A stretch of 64,000 bases of DNA from Algoriphagus aestuarii (GCA_017051695.1 JAFIDK010000003.1:227426-291425), one strand, 5' to 3'; counted from the first letter of the stretch, positions 47,829-56,503 are shown. Notes: generated by a model from the sequence alone, not told the origin. A program made the numbers and translations.

Positions 47829-47969
47829 CAGAAATTGATTTAAGGTTTAAACAATTACTGATAGAATGTAGCTTGAAAATGGATTTAGAAGCTTGAATCA
47901 GGGATCAACTGATGGATTTTGTAAAGGAACTGCCAAGAAATGTAAAAGGGTGAACTGATTAAGGCTGAT

Positions 47970-48704
47970 TTAGAAGGTTTGGATTTTATTGATCAGCCAG
48001 CTATGCTGAGAACGTGAAATCGGGATTTCTTTTCCTCCGATATGGATTGACTGGGTATCGATCGCTTCTATCGCCTCAAGATTAATCAGGTAAGATTTAT
48101 GGATTCTGGCAAATTGATTTGGATTCAGTTTTTGCTCTAAGTCTTTGAGAGTGGATCTGACCACAAACTTTTTTTCCTCGGTATAAACCTGGGTGTAGTT
48201 GGCATCCGCCTCCAAATATATGATCTCACTTAGTTTCAGTTTGACCAGCCTGCCATTTGATCGGATGAAAAAGCTGTCTTTAAGCACAAATTCATCCTTT
48301 TCGGATTGGGATTCTTTTTTCGGGCTTTCTGAAGCGAAATTACTTAAAGCTACCTCGATGGTCGCGTGGATTTCTCTTTCGTTAAAGGGTTTAACCAGGT
48401 AGCCATAAGGGTAAGTCTCCTTGGCACGAGTTAGGGTGTCAGTATCCACATGGGAGGTTAAAAACACAAACGGGATCCGATGGTTTTCACGGATTTCGTT
48501 TCCAAGTTCTATCCCGTCTTTCCCACCTTTTATTTTAATATCCAAAAGAGCGATATCGATAGGTTTTTCTTCCAATATCTGCAGTGCCTCTCGGGCGCTG
48601 ATGGCAATCCCTGAAACATGATAACCCAGTTCTTCAAGAATGTCTTTGAGATCCTCGGCGATAATCAGCTCATCTTCGACGATTAGAATATTTACTTTGC
48701 TCAA
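47970..48704 (-). CDS. LytTR-family response regulator
   Basis: A 244-residue regulator. The receiver domain (about 4-120) has the phospho-acceptor in ALLDIKIKGGKDG (Asp near 55), a conserved Thr in LTSH and Lys in LVKPF. A LytTR DNA-binding domain (about 145-240) ends RIHKSYLINLEAIEAID..SRSQHSWL. It presumably receives phosphate from the TPR histidine kinase encoded downstream and binds DNA at promoter repeats. The gene is transcribed divergently from the lipoprotein at 48881. Confidence 0.93.
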   Translation of the reverse strand: MSKVNILIVEDELIIAEDLKDILEELGYHVSGIAISAREALQILEEKPIDIALLDIKIKGGKDGIELGNEIRENHRIPFVFLTSHVDTDTLTRAKETYPYGYLVKPFNEREIHATIEVALSNFASESPKKESQSEKDEFVLKDSFFIRSNGRLVKLKLSEIIYLEADANYTQVYTEEKKFVVRSTLKDLEQKLNPNQFARIHKSYLINLEAIEAIDTQSIHIGGKEIPISRSQHSWLINKIQTF

Positions 48705-48813
48705 TCAAAATTGGGTTTAATGGTTTTTAAATAAAGGGATAGGCTCACAAAAATCAAAAAAACTGTTCAATAGATTGATTAAACTACGGGGTTCAAACTT
48801 TTTCATTCGTTTA

Positions 48814-48843
48814 TTGACTAAGTTGTTAACAAATATAAATTCG
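48814..48843 (+). promoter_or_regulatory. Candidate promoter of lipoprotein gene
   Basis: TTG at 48814-48816, 19 nt, then TAAATTCG at 48836-48843 (7 of 8 to TAnnTTTG), 37 nt before the ATG at 48881. Confidence 0.4.
48830..48837 (-). promoter_or_regulatory. Candidate -7 box of LytTR regulator gene
   Basis: Reads TATATTTG on the minus strand (full TAnnTTTG match), 126 nt upstream of the regulator start. It overlaps the plus-strand -7 box of the divergent lipoprotein gene by two bases. Confidence 0.35.
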
Positions 48844-48880
48844 CTCCGTCTTGGCAAAATATAACCAAAAACTTTTACCA

Positions 48881-49357
48881 ATGAAAAATTTGTATTTTCT
48901 GAATTTGTTGATTCTCTGTTTGGCACTGACTTCTTGTCATGAGGATGAGGAACCTATCGATTCTCCGCTAATTGGCACTTGGCAACTATCCTATTTTGTA
49001 GAAGAATGGGAAAAAGATGCCGTGATCACCATGGATTTTAATTCTGATGGAACTATGACTTTTTATGGAACTGTTCGGGAGCCTGATTCTTCGGAAGATT
49101 TAGGATATCAATTTTTTGCGGAAGGATCATTCTTGATCCAAGACGGTAGGGTTTCAGTTCCTGATTATACCTATTATACTACTGATGGTATCGCCGGGGG
49201 TAGCTATGTTTCTAAAGATGAGCTTTATTTAAATACCTCTTCATTTGGCAATAGACCATTTGAAGTAAATGCCGACCAATCAATTTTGCTGTTTCCGGGA
49301 GGTTGTGAAGGAGATGAATGCTTCTCAGAGATAGAATATTTTAAAGTGCAAAATTAG
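48881..49357 (+). CDS. Lipocalin-like lipoprotein
   Basis: A 158-residue protein. The methionine at 48881 is followed by a lipoprotein signal (MKNLYFLNLLILCLALTSC), which decides the start over 48851. The mature part is beta-rich with the pattern LIGTWQLSYFVEEWEK ... MDFNSDGTMTFYGT, as in the small lipocalin-like/DUF-type lipoproteins of Bacteroidota. Function unknown. It is divergent from the LytTR regulator and is followed by a repeat element. Confidence 0.78.
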   Translation: MKNLYFLNLLILCLALTSCHEDEEPIDSPLIGTWQLSYFVEEWEKDAVITMDFNSDGTMTFYGTVREPDSSEDLGYQFFAEGSFLIQDGRVSVPDYTYYTTDGIAGGSYVSKDELYLNTSSFGNRPFEVNADQSILLFPGGCEGDECFSEIEYFKVQN

Positions 49358-49362
49358 GAATT

Positions 49363-49672
49363 GAGGCTGTCTCAAAAGTCCATGATGTTGTATGCCAGTG
49401 CACTGAAGCGACGAAAGTCGCCTATGCCGAAGACATCATACAGGCATTCATCTGCATTTCGATCCCATATATAATTGTCGGGATGCCCAATGTGACAAAA
49501 AGTAATAGGTATATCCGCTTTTGTGCCAGTATGCAGTCAAAAGCAAAAAGGATCTGGTAAACTTAAGAATTGAGAACCCTTCGGTCATTGGTCTTCCGAC
49601 CAGATAAGCTTAGCCTCTATGGTAACTGGCATCTTAGCGGATAATGCTAAAAAGTAATTATGAGGCAGCCTC
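49363..49672. repeat. 310-bp composite repeat: MITE-like element, copy 2, with an insertion
   Basis: Ends are GAGGCTGTCTCA (49363-49374) and TGAGGCAGCCTC (49661-49672), the family TIR with one mismatch. Inside, a 142-bp segment (49507-49648) is flanked by the 10-bp direct repeat AAAAAGTAAT (49497-49506 and 49649-49658). Removing it restores an element of ~158 bp like the copies at 3668 and 60390. The host part also holds a hairpin ATGATGT / ACATCAT around GCGAC-GAAA-GTCGC. Confidence 0.8.
49507..49648. mobile_element. Nested 142-bp insertion with imperfect 24-bp inverted ends
   Basis: Ends 49507-49530 and 49625-49648 align as inverted repeats at 17 of 24 positions, including TATCCGC / GCGGATA and TGCCAGT / ACTGGCA. 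The element lies exactly between the two 10-bp direct repeats. No coding frame. Confidence 0.65.
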
Positions 49673-49676
49673 TTTT

Positions 49677-50735
49677 TTATATTTTATATGGCGAATGGAA
49701 AGTAAATCCTGCTGCTGAGATCATTAAAACAGAAAGAATAGCCAGATTGAAACCAAAGATGATTGCCAGAAATCCGAGAAAGAAGGATAAGTAAACTGCA
49801 GAAAATTTTTGATGGATCTGCACCCAATTGCATAAAGCGAAAATCCCAGGGTTCAATCCTATCCAAAAAACAAGAAGATACCCCAACTCCCTTTTATGAT
49901 CCATGCCACTTCCTTGATAAAGAATCAGCGTCAATTCCGGCAGCATTAGAATCAAAAATACCAGAAATTCCCTACCGAACTTGTATCCAAAATTCATGGG
50001 TAAGTTTCTGAAATAGTAGAGTTTACCTTCTCCAAATTCCCATCTCTCCAACCAAATCGGGTATTGGGCAAAAGAAGCAACCAGCAATCCAAAAGCCAGC
50101 CATCTATAATCATACCCTCCTGAATAATACGAATAGAAAAATCCACTGAGCAGAAATAAACTGAGTGCCTTGATTAAAAGCAACAGCAAAGGTCTGTTTT
50201 CTTTTAGGTGGAAAATAAACCAAAGTAGATAGGGCTTATTGGTGAAGATCCGGTTTTTAGAAAGGCGAATTTCAGGATGAAACTCCCTGAAATTCAGAAA
50301 ATTGAAATAGAGAGAAATACCAAATGAGATGGTTAAAAAAAGAAGCAAGGTAGAAACTTGCCACCAAGCCTGAAGTGGAATGCCAACATAGCAAAGCAAA
50401 AGGGTGTATAGCAAAATCAAACCCTGGTTTGCCAGCCATACTGGAGTGAAAAACCGGATAAAATCACCGAAGCCTAGAAAGGATAATTTTTGAAAACTTC
50501 TATATCTCGGATCATGAATAAGTCTTTTGATATAGAATGTCTGAAAAACCTGGTAAGTCAAAAAAGTAAAGAGTAAGGCTAAAAACCATTTGTCGTTTTG
50601 AAGGATTTTTTCAGCCAGCATCAGATGCTGTTTAATTTCCATAAATACTCCCAAAACGACTGTAACCAAAATGAAAAATCCCAGGTAGGCTTTGTAAAAT
50701 GGATAAACAAAAGACTTAATCAGGATTTCTTTCAT
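49677..50735 (-). CDS. ABC-type permease-like membrane protein
   Basis: A 352-residue integral membrane protein with about nine hydrophobic segments. I recognise no specific family signature. It starts 3 nt after the stop of an ABC ATPase gene on the same strand, so it should be its membrane partner, probably an exporter or an ABC-2-like permease. The repeated aromatic and Leu-rich composition resembles permease subunits of uncharacterised Bacteroidota ABC exporters. Substrate unknown. Confidence 0.72.
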   Translation of the reverse strand: MKEILIKSFVYPFYKAYLGFFILVTVVLGVFMEIKQHLMLAEKILQNDKWFLALLFTFLTYQVFQTFYIKRLIHDPRYRSFQKLSFLGFGDFIRFFTPVWLANQGLILLYTLLLCYVGIPLQAWWQVSTLLLFLTISFGISLYFNFLNFREFHPEIRLSKNRIFTNKPYLLWFIFHLKENRPLLLLLIKALSLFLLSGFFYSYYSGGYDYRWLAFGLLVASFAQYPIWLERWEFGEGKLYYFRNLPMNFGYKFGREFLVFLILMLPELTLILYQGSGMDHKRELGYLLVFWIGLNPGIFALCNWVQIHQKFSAVYLSFFLGFLAIIFGFNLAILSVLMISAAGFTFHSPYKI

Positions 50736-50738
50736 GGC

Positions 50739-51359
50739 TTAAAGAAGTACGCCGTTTTTGATTTCAAGAGTGGTGTTGTACTCAAACAAATCTTCAAAAT
50801 CTGCAAGATGGGAAGTCAGGATAAAGCTGGTTCCTTGATTTAGTTTGCTTTGGATCAGTACTTTTAGTCTTCCTTGGGTAGCTAGGTCTATAGTCGTAAA
50901 TGGTTCATCCAAAATGATCAGTTTCGGGGATCCCAAAAATGCCAATAGGAGGGCAGACTTTTTGAGCATTCCAGAAGAGTACGTTGAAATGGGATTTTTG
51001 GAGTATTCTGCAATACCTAGTTTTTCTTTCAGTTCCTGAACTTGATGATGATCCGGCTGTATAATCTGAGAAGTGAAACGGATCAATTCATCCAAGCTTA
51101 AAAATTCCGGAAACACGGGTTCTGCTTCTGAAAAGTTGACCATTTTTCTAAATGTGACTGGTTCTTTTTTGATAGAAATGCCAAAAAGATCAATATCCCC
51201 TTCGAAATCATGGATACCCGCAATTGCTTTTAGCAAAGTGGATTTTCCGGAACCATTGGCTCCTTTGATCAAGTGAATGCCTGAATCCAAATTCAAATGA
51301 TCCACACTTATGCTAAAACCTGTTGAGTAGGATTTATGAAAATTGTGGAGGTTTAGCAT
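50739..51359 (-). CDS. ABC transporter ATP-binding protein
   Basis: A 206-residue ATPase: Walker A GANGSGKST (33-41), signature YSSGMLKKSALL (about 127-138), Walker B LIILDEP (about 148-154) and a switch His in LTSHL (about 187). At 206 residues it is at the short end of the family. It forms a two-gene operon with the membrane protein following it and probably exports or inserts a compound; no further hint is available. Confidence 0.9.
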   Translation of the reverse strand: MLNLHNFHKSYSTGFSISVDHLNLDSGIHLIKGANGSGKSTLLKAIAGIHDFEGDIDLFGISIKKEPVTFRKMVNFSEAEPVFPEFLSLDELIRFTSQIIQPDHHQVQELKEKLGIAEYSKNPISTYSSGMLKKSALLLAFLGSPKLIILDEPFTTIDLATQGRLKVLIQSKLNQGTSFILTSHLADFEDLFEYNTTLEIKNGVLL

Positions 51360-51416
51360 AGGACTGGAATTGATAGGTAGTTGAAAATAAGGTGAAAATC
51401 CTATTCATACCTAGTT

Positions 51417-51457
51417 AAAAAAGTTAAAAGGCCAGTTCCAAATAAAAACTGGCCTTT
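51417..51457 (-). terminator. Terminator of the sulfatase/TetR operon
   Basis: 10-bp perfect stem AAAGGCCAGT / ACTGGCCTTT (51427-51436 with 51448-51457) with AAAAAA on the left (T-run on the minus strand). Confidence 0.85.
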
Positions 51458-51466
51458 CAAACTCAT

Positions 51467-52951
51467 TTATTTTTTATTGACTTCAAAATACCTCTTCAGA
51501 TTATATTCCGGTTGCCATTGATCTGGCTTTCTCACCAAGGTATCCGGGTTGTATTCCATAGGCTTGATCTTATCTGCAGTCCATTTTACAGTGTCCTGAA
51601 AACTGTTCTGCCATTTCTCCATCAATTCTATCATCTCTGATGTTTTGACTTGATAAGCAGCTTGCTCAGCCAGGTTATTGATTTCTAAAGGATCGTTTTC
51701 CAAGTCGAAAAGCTGGGTGTAATCTCTTTCTGGATAGCGAATCAACTTGTATTTTTTGTTTCTCACTGCTCTGACCGTTTTTCGATAGGAAGTGAATATG
51801 GCATCCCTCACGCCATCCAATTCTCCATGAATAACCGGAACCAAGCTTTTGCCATCTACATCTTCAGGCTCAGGAATGCCTGCCATTTCCGCCAAGGTAG
51901 GATAGAGGTCGTGGATGTAGGCAAAAGCATCCAATTCCTGATCCTGTGGCACTCCTGGACCTTTGATGATCAAGGGTACTTTGGAACTGTGCTCGTACAG
52001 ACTTTGCTTACCCAGCAATCCATGACTACCCGCAGCAAGTCCATTATCGGCAGCGTAGACAATGATGGTGTTATCATATTGCCCGGTCTCTTTGAGCGCA
52101 TTTAGGATTTTTGCGATCTGCTTGTCTAGGTGCGTCACCAACGCATAATAGTCAGACAGGATCATCTGAATTACCTCAGGTTTTCTCGGCCAACCTGTCA
52201 AGTTCTCATCCCGAACAGTCAGTTGGTCGAATTCAAATGGATGATAGGGCATGTAATTGCCTGGAAGAGGAAGTGTCCCGTCAGGATAATAGTTGATGTA
52301 ATTCGCTTCAGGTGAATAGGGGTCATGCGGAGCAGTAAAGGCAACATAACAGAAAAAAGGCTGGTCAGTGTTTCTGTTTCCATGATCCCTGATAAAGTCA
52401 ATGGCTGCTTGCGCAAACTGCTCTGTGGAAAAGCCTTTTCTAGTTGGCTCGCCTAATTTGCCATCTGTCCCATAATCTCTCAATGGAAGGTCATAATGGT
52501 TGGCCATTCCACCCAGGTACACGTTTTTGGCTTCCTGAAAACTGGCTTCAAAGGCTTCCTTTTCGTTATGCCATTTTCCTGTTCCAAAAGTTCTATACCC
52601 TGCTGCCGCAAAGCTCATGGTCATGGTATGTTCTCCACTGAGTTTGTCAGTGACTTTGTACAGGTTTTTTCCACTGAAAAGCATAGCCCGGCTGGACATA
52701 CAAATCGCTCCATGTACGCCGCCCATCACATAGGCATTGGAGAACCGGCTACCTTCCCGGCCCAGTTGGTCTATCGCTGGAGTTTGGATATATGGATTTC
52801 CGTTGATTCCCAATGCATCGGCACGCTGATCATCCGCAAAAAGGAAAAGTACATTGGGTTTAGCAGTTTTTTGCTGGGCAAATGTGTTGGTGTAGGTACA
52901 TCCGACCATCATCATTAAGCCCAAAATGGTGGTGAGTAATCTGATTTTCAT
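51467..52951 (-). CDS. Sulfatase lipoprotein with CMSSR active-site motif
   Basis: A 494-residue sulfatase. The methionine at 52951 begins a lipoprotein signal (MKIRLLTTILGLMMMVGC), 1 nt after the TetR stop; the open frame to 52978 would overlap TetR. Metal residues start with LFLFADDQR (about 35-43); the formylglycine cysteine is C84 in C-M-S-S-R, so the usual Pro/Ala at the third position is Ser. KGPGVP and YTQLFDLENDPLE are typical C-terminal sulfatase segments. It should remove sulfate esters from a glycan at the outer face, if C84 is matured. No maturase gene is in the window. Confidence 0.88.
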   Translation of the reverse strand: MKIRLLTTILGLMMMVGCTYTNTFAQQKTAKPNVLFLFADDQRADALGINGNPYIQTPAIDQLGREGSRFSNAYVMGGVHGAICMSSRAMLFSGKNLYKVTDKLSGEHTMTMSFAAAGYRTFGTGKWHNEKEAFEASFQEAKNVYLGGMANHYDLPLRDYGTDGKLGEPTRKGFSTEQFAQAAIDFIRDHGNRNTDQPFFCYVAFTAPHDPYSPEANYINYYPDGTLPLPGNYMPYHPFEFDQLTVRDENLTGWPRKPEVIQMILSDYYALVTHLDKQIAKILNALKETGQYDNTIIVYAADNGLAAGSHGLLGKQSLYEHSSKVPLIIKGPGVPQDQELDAFAYIHDLYPTLAEMAGIPEPEDVDGKSLVPVIHGELDGVRDAIFTSYRKTVRAVRNKKYKLIRYPERDYTQLFDLENDPLEINNLAEQAAYQVKTSEMIELMEKWQNSFQDTVKWTADKIKPMEYNPDTLVRKPDQWQPEYNLKRYFEVNKK

Positions 52952-52952
52952 G

Positions 52953-53606
52953 TTATTTTGATGTAAAGGTAAATCCATGTTTTTTCAAGGCTTTTTGATA
53001 CTCTTCTATTCCTAGGTCTGTGAGATGAGGATGTAGTATAGTCCAGATACTTTTTACCATGGAACCCATCTCAGAAAACTTATAAGAACTCATCACCTCT
53101 CTCTGAGAAAGCCAGAAAGTAATAATCATACGGATGATGTGTTCGAGTCTTTCCAATTCTGATTCTTCCATTTCTATCATAAAACCGGAACTGATAAACT
53201 CCTGAAAAAGCTGAATGGTAGTCTTTTTTCTTTTGATAAAAGTTTCTTGAATCAATTCACTGATGGTAGGGAATGATCTGGTTACCTCTAATACATCTAA
53301 ATTAAAAAAGCGGTATTTGTACTGGAATTCCTCAAGCTGTTGGATCAAAAGGTGAAACTGTTCAATAGCAGAAATTCCTTCTTTTCGAGTTCCGTAGGAT
53401 TCAGACATTTCATTTCTCATCTTTTCATAAATCGCCAAGATGATGTCTTCTTTGGTCTTATAATGATAGTCCAAATTGCCATGGCTTATTCCCATTTGAC
53501 TTGCAATATGTCTACTGGTTACATTCTGAATTCCCAGTTCATTATATAGCTTGATAGCTTCAAAAAGGATTTTGTCCTTCGTCTTAATTTTCTTTGTTTT
53601 TTCCAT
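52953..53606 (-). CDS. TetR/AcrR-family regulator
   Basis: A 217-residue protein: N-terminal HTH at about 10-55 (KDKILFEAIKLYNELGIQNVT.. HIASQMGISHGNLDYHYKTKED), then a variable ligand-binding helical domain with aromatic and hydrophobic residues. It sits between a propeller glycosidase gene and a sulfatase gene on the same strand, with only 1 nt to the next gene, so it is embedded in the operon and probably autoregulates it in response to a small ligand. Confidence 0.9.
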   Translation of the reverse strand: MEKTKKIKTKDKILFEAIKLYNELGIQNVTSRHIASQMGISHGNLDYHYKTKEDIILAIYEKMRNEMSESYGTRKEGISAIEQFHLLIQQLEEFQYKYRFFNLDVLEVTRSFPTISELIQETFIKRKKTTIQLFQEFISSGFMIEMEESELERLEHIIRMIITFWLSQREVMSSYKFSEMGSMVKSIWTILHPHLTDLGIEEYQKALKKHGFTFTSK

Positions 53607-53652
53607 TCCAAGGAGAGTTTTGCACTCAATTCTTAGGTTTAATTTTTATCAA

Positions 53653-53693
53653 AGCGTCTTTCAGGTTTTGATCTGAAAGTTTGCTCGAAACGC
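53653..53693 (-). promoter_or_regulatory. Intercistronic hairpin between glycosidase and TetR genes
   Basis: CTTTCAG / CTGAAAG (53658-53664 with 53673-53679), extended by AGCGT / ACGCT arms (53653-53657 with 53689-53693). There is no T-run on the minus strand, so it is more likely an mRNA-processing or attenuation structure than a terminator. The outer arm begins at the glycosidase stop codon. Confidence 0.4.
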
Positions 53694-54898
53694 TACTTTA
53701 ATGGGATTTGAACATTAAATGAGCTTCCGTCTTTTTTTTGATTCACATTTGCTACAGATGCGGCGCAATATAGAAAAATCGGTATTCCCTCTTCGCTTAG
53801 CAGCAACTGCGGTCTTTCCAGTCTATCAAGCTGGATTTTAGATCCATTGTTCACGAGTACTTCCCGTTTCATGAAAAGTGAATGATCCAATGTTTCCCAT
53901 TTGATCCCATCTTTTGATTTCAAAATGGCAAGAGATTTCTTTTCACCATCCGTAAATGCTCCTGTAAAGTCCTTTACGATTGCAAAGAAGGAGGAATACT
54001 TGCTAGAATACCAAACATAGGGGTCTTCTGCACTGGCAAGTGTACCATCAGGCATTCTGATGTCAAAAATAAAATCATCTTTGGGTATAAATGGCCCCAT
54101 AGGTGTAGGTCCTGTGGCCACTCCATGGACTCCTTTCCATCCAGGCTCGTAGATATTTCCTTTAAAGAAAAGCATGTATTCTCTGGTCTCTGGATGGTAA
54201 TCCACGGAGGGGTTTACCATGACAAGATTATCCGGTTTTGCGATAGTTCCTTGCGGCGAAGGGCTGACTACGTGATTGGCTTTTACGCGTGTTCGAGGTA
54301 TGAGTAGCGGTTCTTTTGCCCTTTCAAAATTCCCTGCGATTAAATCTTCAAAAGAGTCAAAACCCAGAACTCCGATTTTTTGGGATTGCTGGACCCGTGT
54401 TCTTTTATCAAGGTCCGGAGCGATTGCTTCCCCTGGATCTTTTGAACCAATGTAATAAAGGTAATATCTGCCTTCAAACTCCTTTAAATGTGGGTTGTGG
54501 ACCATTTGTGCATCCCAAGATGTAGCATCTCCTTCGAAACGGGTGCCTTTCAATATGATTTTTTGGAATTTGAAATCCCTGTCCGGAAAGTCGGAAACTG
54601 CATAGCCTATTTTACTTTCCAGAACCCAACTGGTCACAAAATCCGCTTTATCAGGACCACTTTCCCAAAGTGAAAATAACATATGGTATTTTCCGTCTTT
54701 GCCTTTAACCACTGATCCGCCCCAAACAAAGAAATCTTTCAGTTTTAAGATGGAAGGACCATCCAAATACTCAGAATTCCCTTCATTGACCAAGCTGGCA
54801 TCTATTGGCAAAGGCTTCACCTGTATTTGTGAAATGCCTGTTCCTGAAAACAGTATGGAAAATGAAAATGCAGTTAAAATTCTAAAAAGGCCCCTCAT
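53693..54898 (-). CDS. Secreted five-bladed-propeller glycoside hydrolase-like protein
   Basis: A 401-residue protein with a signal peptide (1-23, ending GISQ). Repeating motifs such as VVKGKDGKYHMLFSLWE, FEGRYYLYYIGSKDPG and ASAEDPYVWY with SKDGIKWE are those of five-bladed propeller hydrolases (GH43/GH32/GH117-like clan). The exact family is uncertain. The start ATG overlaps the preceding sulfatase stop as ATGA. Placed in a sulfatase operon, it likely cleaves a desulfated oligosaccharide. The catalytic carboxylates cannot be fixed with confidence. Confidence 0.7.
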   Translation of the reverse strand: MRGLFRILTAFSFSILFSGTGISQIQVKPLPIDASLVNEGNSEYLDGPSILKLKDFFVWGGSVVKGKDGKYHMLFSLWESGPDKADFVTSWVLESKIGYAVSDFPDRDFKFQKIILKGTRFEGDATSWDAQMVHNPHLKEFEGRYYLYYIGSKDPGEAIAPDLDKRTRVQQSQKIGVLGFDSFEDLIAGNFERAKEPLLIPRTRVKANHVVSPSPQGTIAKPDNLVMVNPSVDYHPETREYMLFFKGNIYEPGWKGVHGVATGPTPMGPFIPKDDFIFDIRMPDGTLASAEDPYVWYSSKYSSFFAIVKDFTGAFTDGEKKSLAILKSKDGIKWETLDHSLFMKREVLVNNGSKIQLDRLERPQLLLSEEGIPIFLYCAASVANVNQKKDGSSFNVQIPLK

Positions 54899-56340
54899 TT
54901 TGAACTAGTGTAATTGATACCCAAATCATTTTTCCTGACCTCTCTCAGTTTTTTTGCCAGTTTGTCCTGTAGGTCTTTTAAGACTTTAGAATAGCGCGGA
55001 TCATGAGCCAGATTATGGAATTGCTTCGGGTCCTTTTTCATGTCAAACAGCTCCATTCCTGCCGATGCATCTTCATTGTATTGGATATAAGCCCACTCCT
55101 CTGTTCTGATCAAAAAGGATTTCCCTCCCTGACTTACGGAGAAAGCGAAATCTCTTACTTTTTTCCCAGGATGATCCATTAGACTTGCTAAACTCTTGCC
55201 TTGGATTGCCTTCGAGTATTCCAAGCCCGCTAATTCCGCAAGTGTTGGATAAAGGTCTATTAATTCGGTAAATGAATGGACTAAAGAGGGGTTTTTACCT
55301 GGAACTTTGATCATCATGGGCACTTTTACAGATTCTTCATGGAGGCTGACTTTCATCCAGAACTCATGTTCACCGAGGTGAAATCCATGATCTGAAGTAA
55401 AAACGACAATCGTATTATCTTCCAATCCTTCCTCTTTTAAGGTTTTTAGCACTTTTCCCACCTTGGCATCCATGTAGCTCACTGAGGCATAATACGCTGC
55501 AATCGCTTTTTGTTTTTGCTCATGGTTCATCTCTGCATTGATGCTGGTGACGTAGTTGATACCCCGCTCAGGAATATCATCCCAGTCGTTTTTCACCTGT
55601 TCTGGCGTCTGCATTTTGGCAAAAGGGTAAGGATCAAAATAACTGGCTGGTGCTACGAAAGGAACGTGCGGCCTTACAAATCCAACTGCTAAAAAGAAGG
55701 GCTTGTCTTTATGTGTTCGGATTAGTTCGGAAGCTTTTTCTGCAGTTTTTCCATCGGAATGCACCATGTCGTCTCCATCCGCTTGGACGATGGTCATGAC
55801 ATTACCACCTTTTCGCTCTAGGCTACCGTCAGGATTGTTTTGCACCAGTTCTGCTTTTCCTTCCGCTTTCCATTCCGGACCCTGAGAATTGAATTTTTCA
55901 GTCCAGGAAGCAGGATCGTCCTGCCCATCCGAACCAGTTTCAATATCAATCGGCACTCCCATATGATATATTTTACTTACCCGGGCAGTGTAATAGCCGT
56001 TTTGCTTAAATAGCTCTGCCAAAGAATGCCGATCAGTCCCTACATTTTCACGACCACTGACATAGCCATAAGTCTGTGTGGCATTTGGATAATAGCCAAA
56101 CATAAAAGAAGCCCGAGATGGGCCACAAACAGGATATTGGGAATAGGCATGGGTGAATACCGTGCTTTCACGAGCCAATTGATTTAGGGTAGGTGTTTTT
56201 GGAATAGGATTTCCATAGGCTCCAATCGCTGTGGTAGTCAAATCATCGGAAATGATAAAAAGTACATTTGGCTTTTTCATTTCTTGAGCGAAAGAGCCAG
56301 CTGAAATCAGAACTGCTATAAAAATCAAAATCGATTTCAT
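54895..56340 (-). CDS. Secreted sulfatase, iduronate-2-sulfatase-like
   Basis: A 481-residue protein with a signal peptide (1-19, ending SFAQ). LFIISDDLTTTAIGAYG (about 27-43) supplies metal ligands and C72 in YPVCGPSRASFM is the formylglycine site; VCGPSR is the usual iduronate-2-sulfatase-branch form. HGFHLGEHEFWMK and the C-terminal ELFDMKKDPKQFHNLA are sulfatase hallmarks. It is the first gene of a minus-strand operon with the propeller protein, TetR and a second sulfatase. Confidence 0.9.
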   Translation of the reverse strand: MKSILIFIAVLISAGSFAQEMKKPNVLFIISDDLTTTAIGAYGNPIPKTPTLNQLARESTVFTHAYSQYPVCGPSRASFMFGYYPNATQTYGYVSGRENVGTDRHSLAELFKQNGYYTARVSKIYHMGVPIDIETGSDGQDDPASWTEKFNSQGPEWKAEGKAELVQNNPDGSLERKGGNVMTIVQADGDDMVHSDGKTAEKASELIRTHKDKPFFLAVGFVRPHVPFVAPASYFDPYPFAKMQTPEQVKNDWDDIPERGINYVTSINAEMNHEQKQKAIAAYYASVSYMDAKVGKVLKTLKEEGLEDNTIVVFTSDHGFHLGEHEFWMKVSLHEESVKVPMMIKVPGKNPSLVHSFTELIDLYPTLAELAGLEYSKAIQGKSLASLMDHPGKKVRDFAFSVSQGGKSFLIRTEEWAYIQYNEDASAGMELFDMKKDPKQFHNLAHDPRYSKVLKDLQDKLAKKLREVRKNDLGINYTSSK

Positions 56341-56503
56341 AGGTGAATAACATTAAATTCAAAATCAGGGTACAAATTAGAGTTATTAGTCCAGATGCAC
56401 CAATTTTATTAGGAAAGATTTTCTACATAAAATATATTCACGGTTCATTTCAGATGCCATTTAGAATTTATGAACCAATTGTTGATTTGGTCCTTTTTGG
56501 TTT

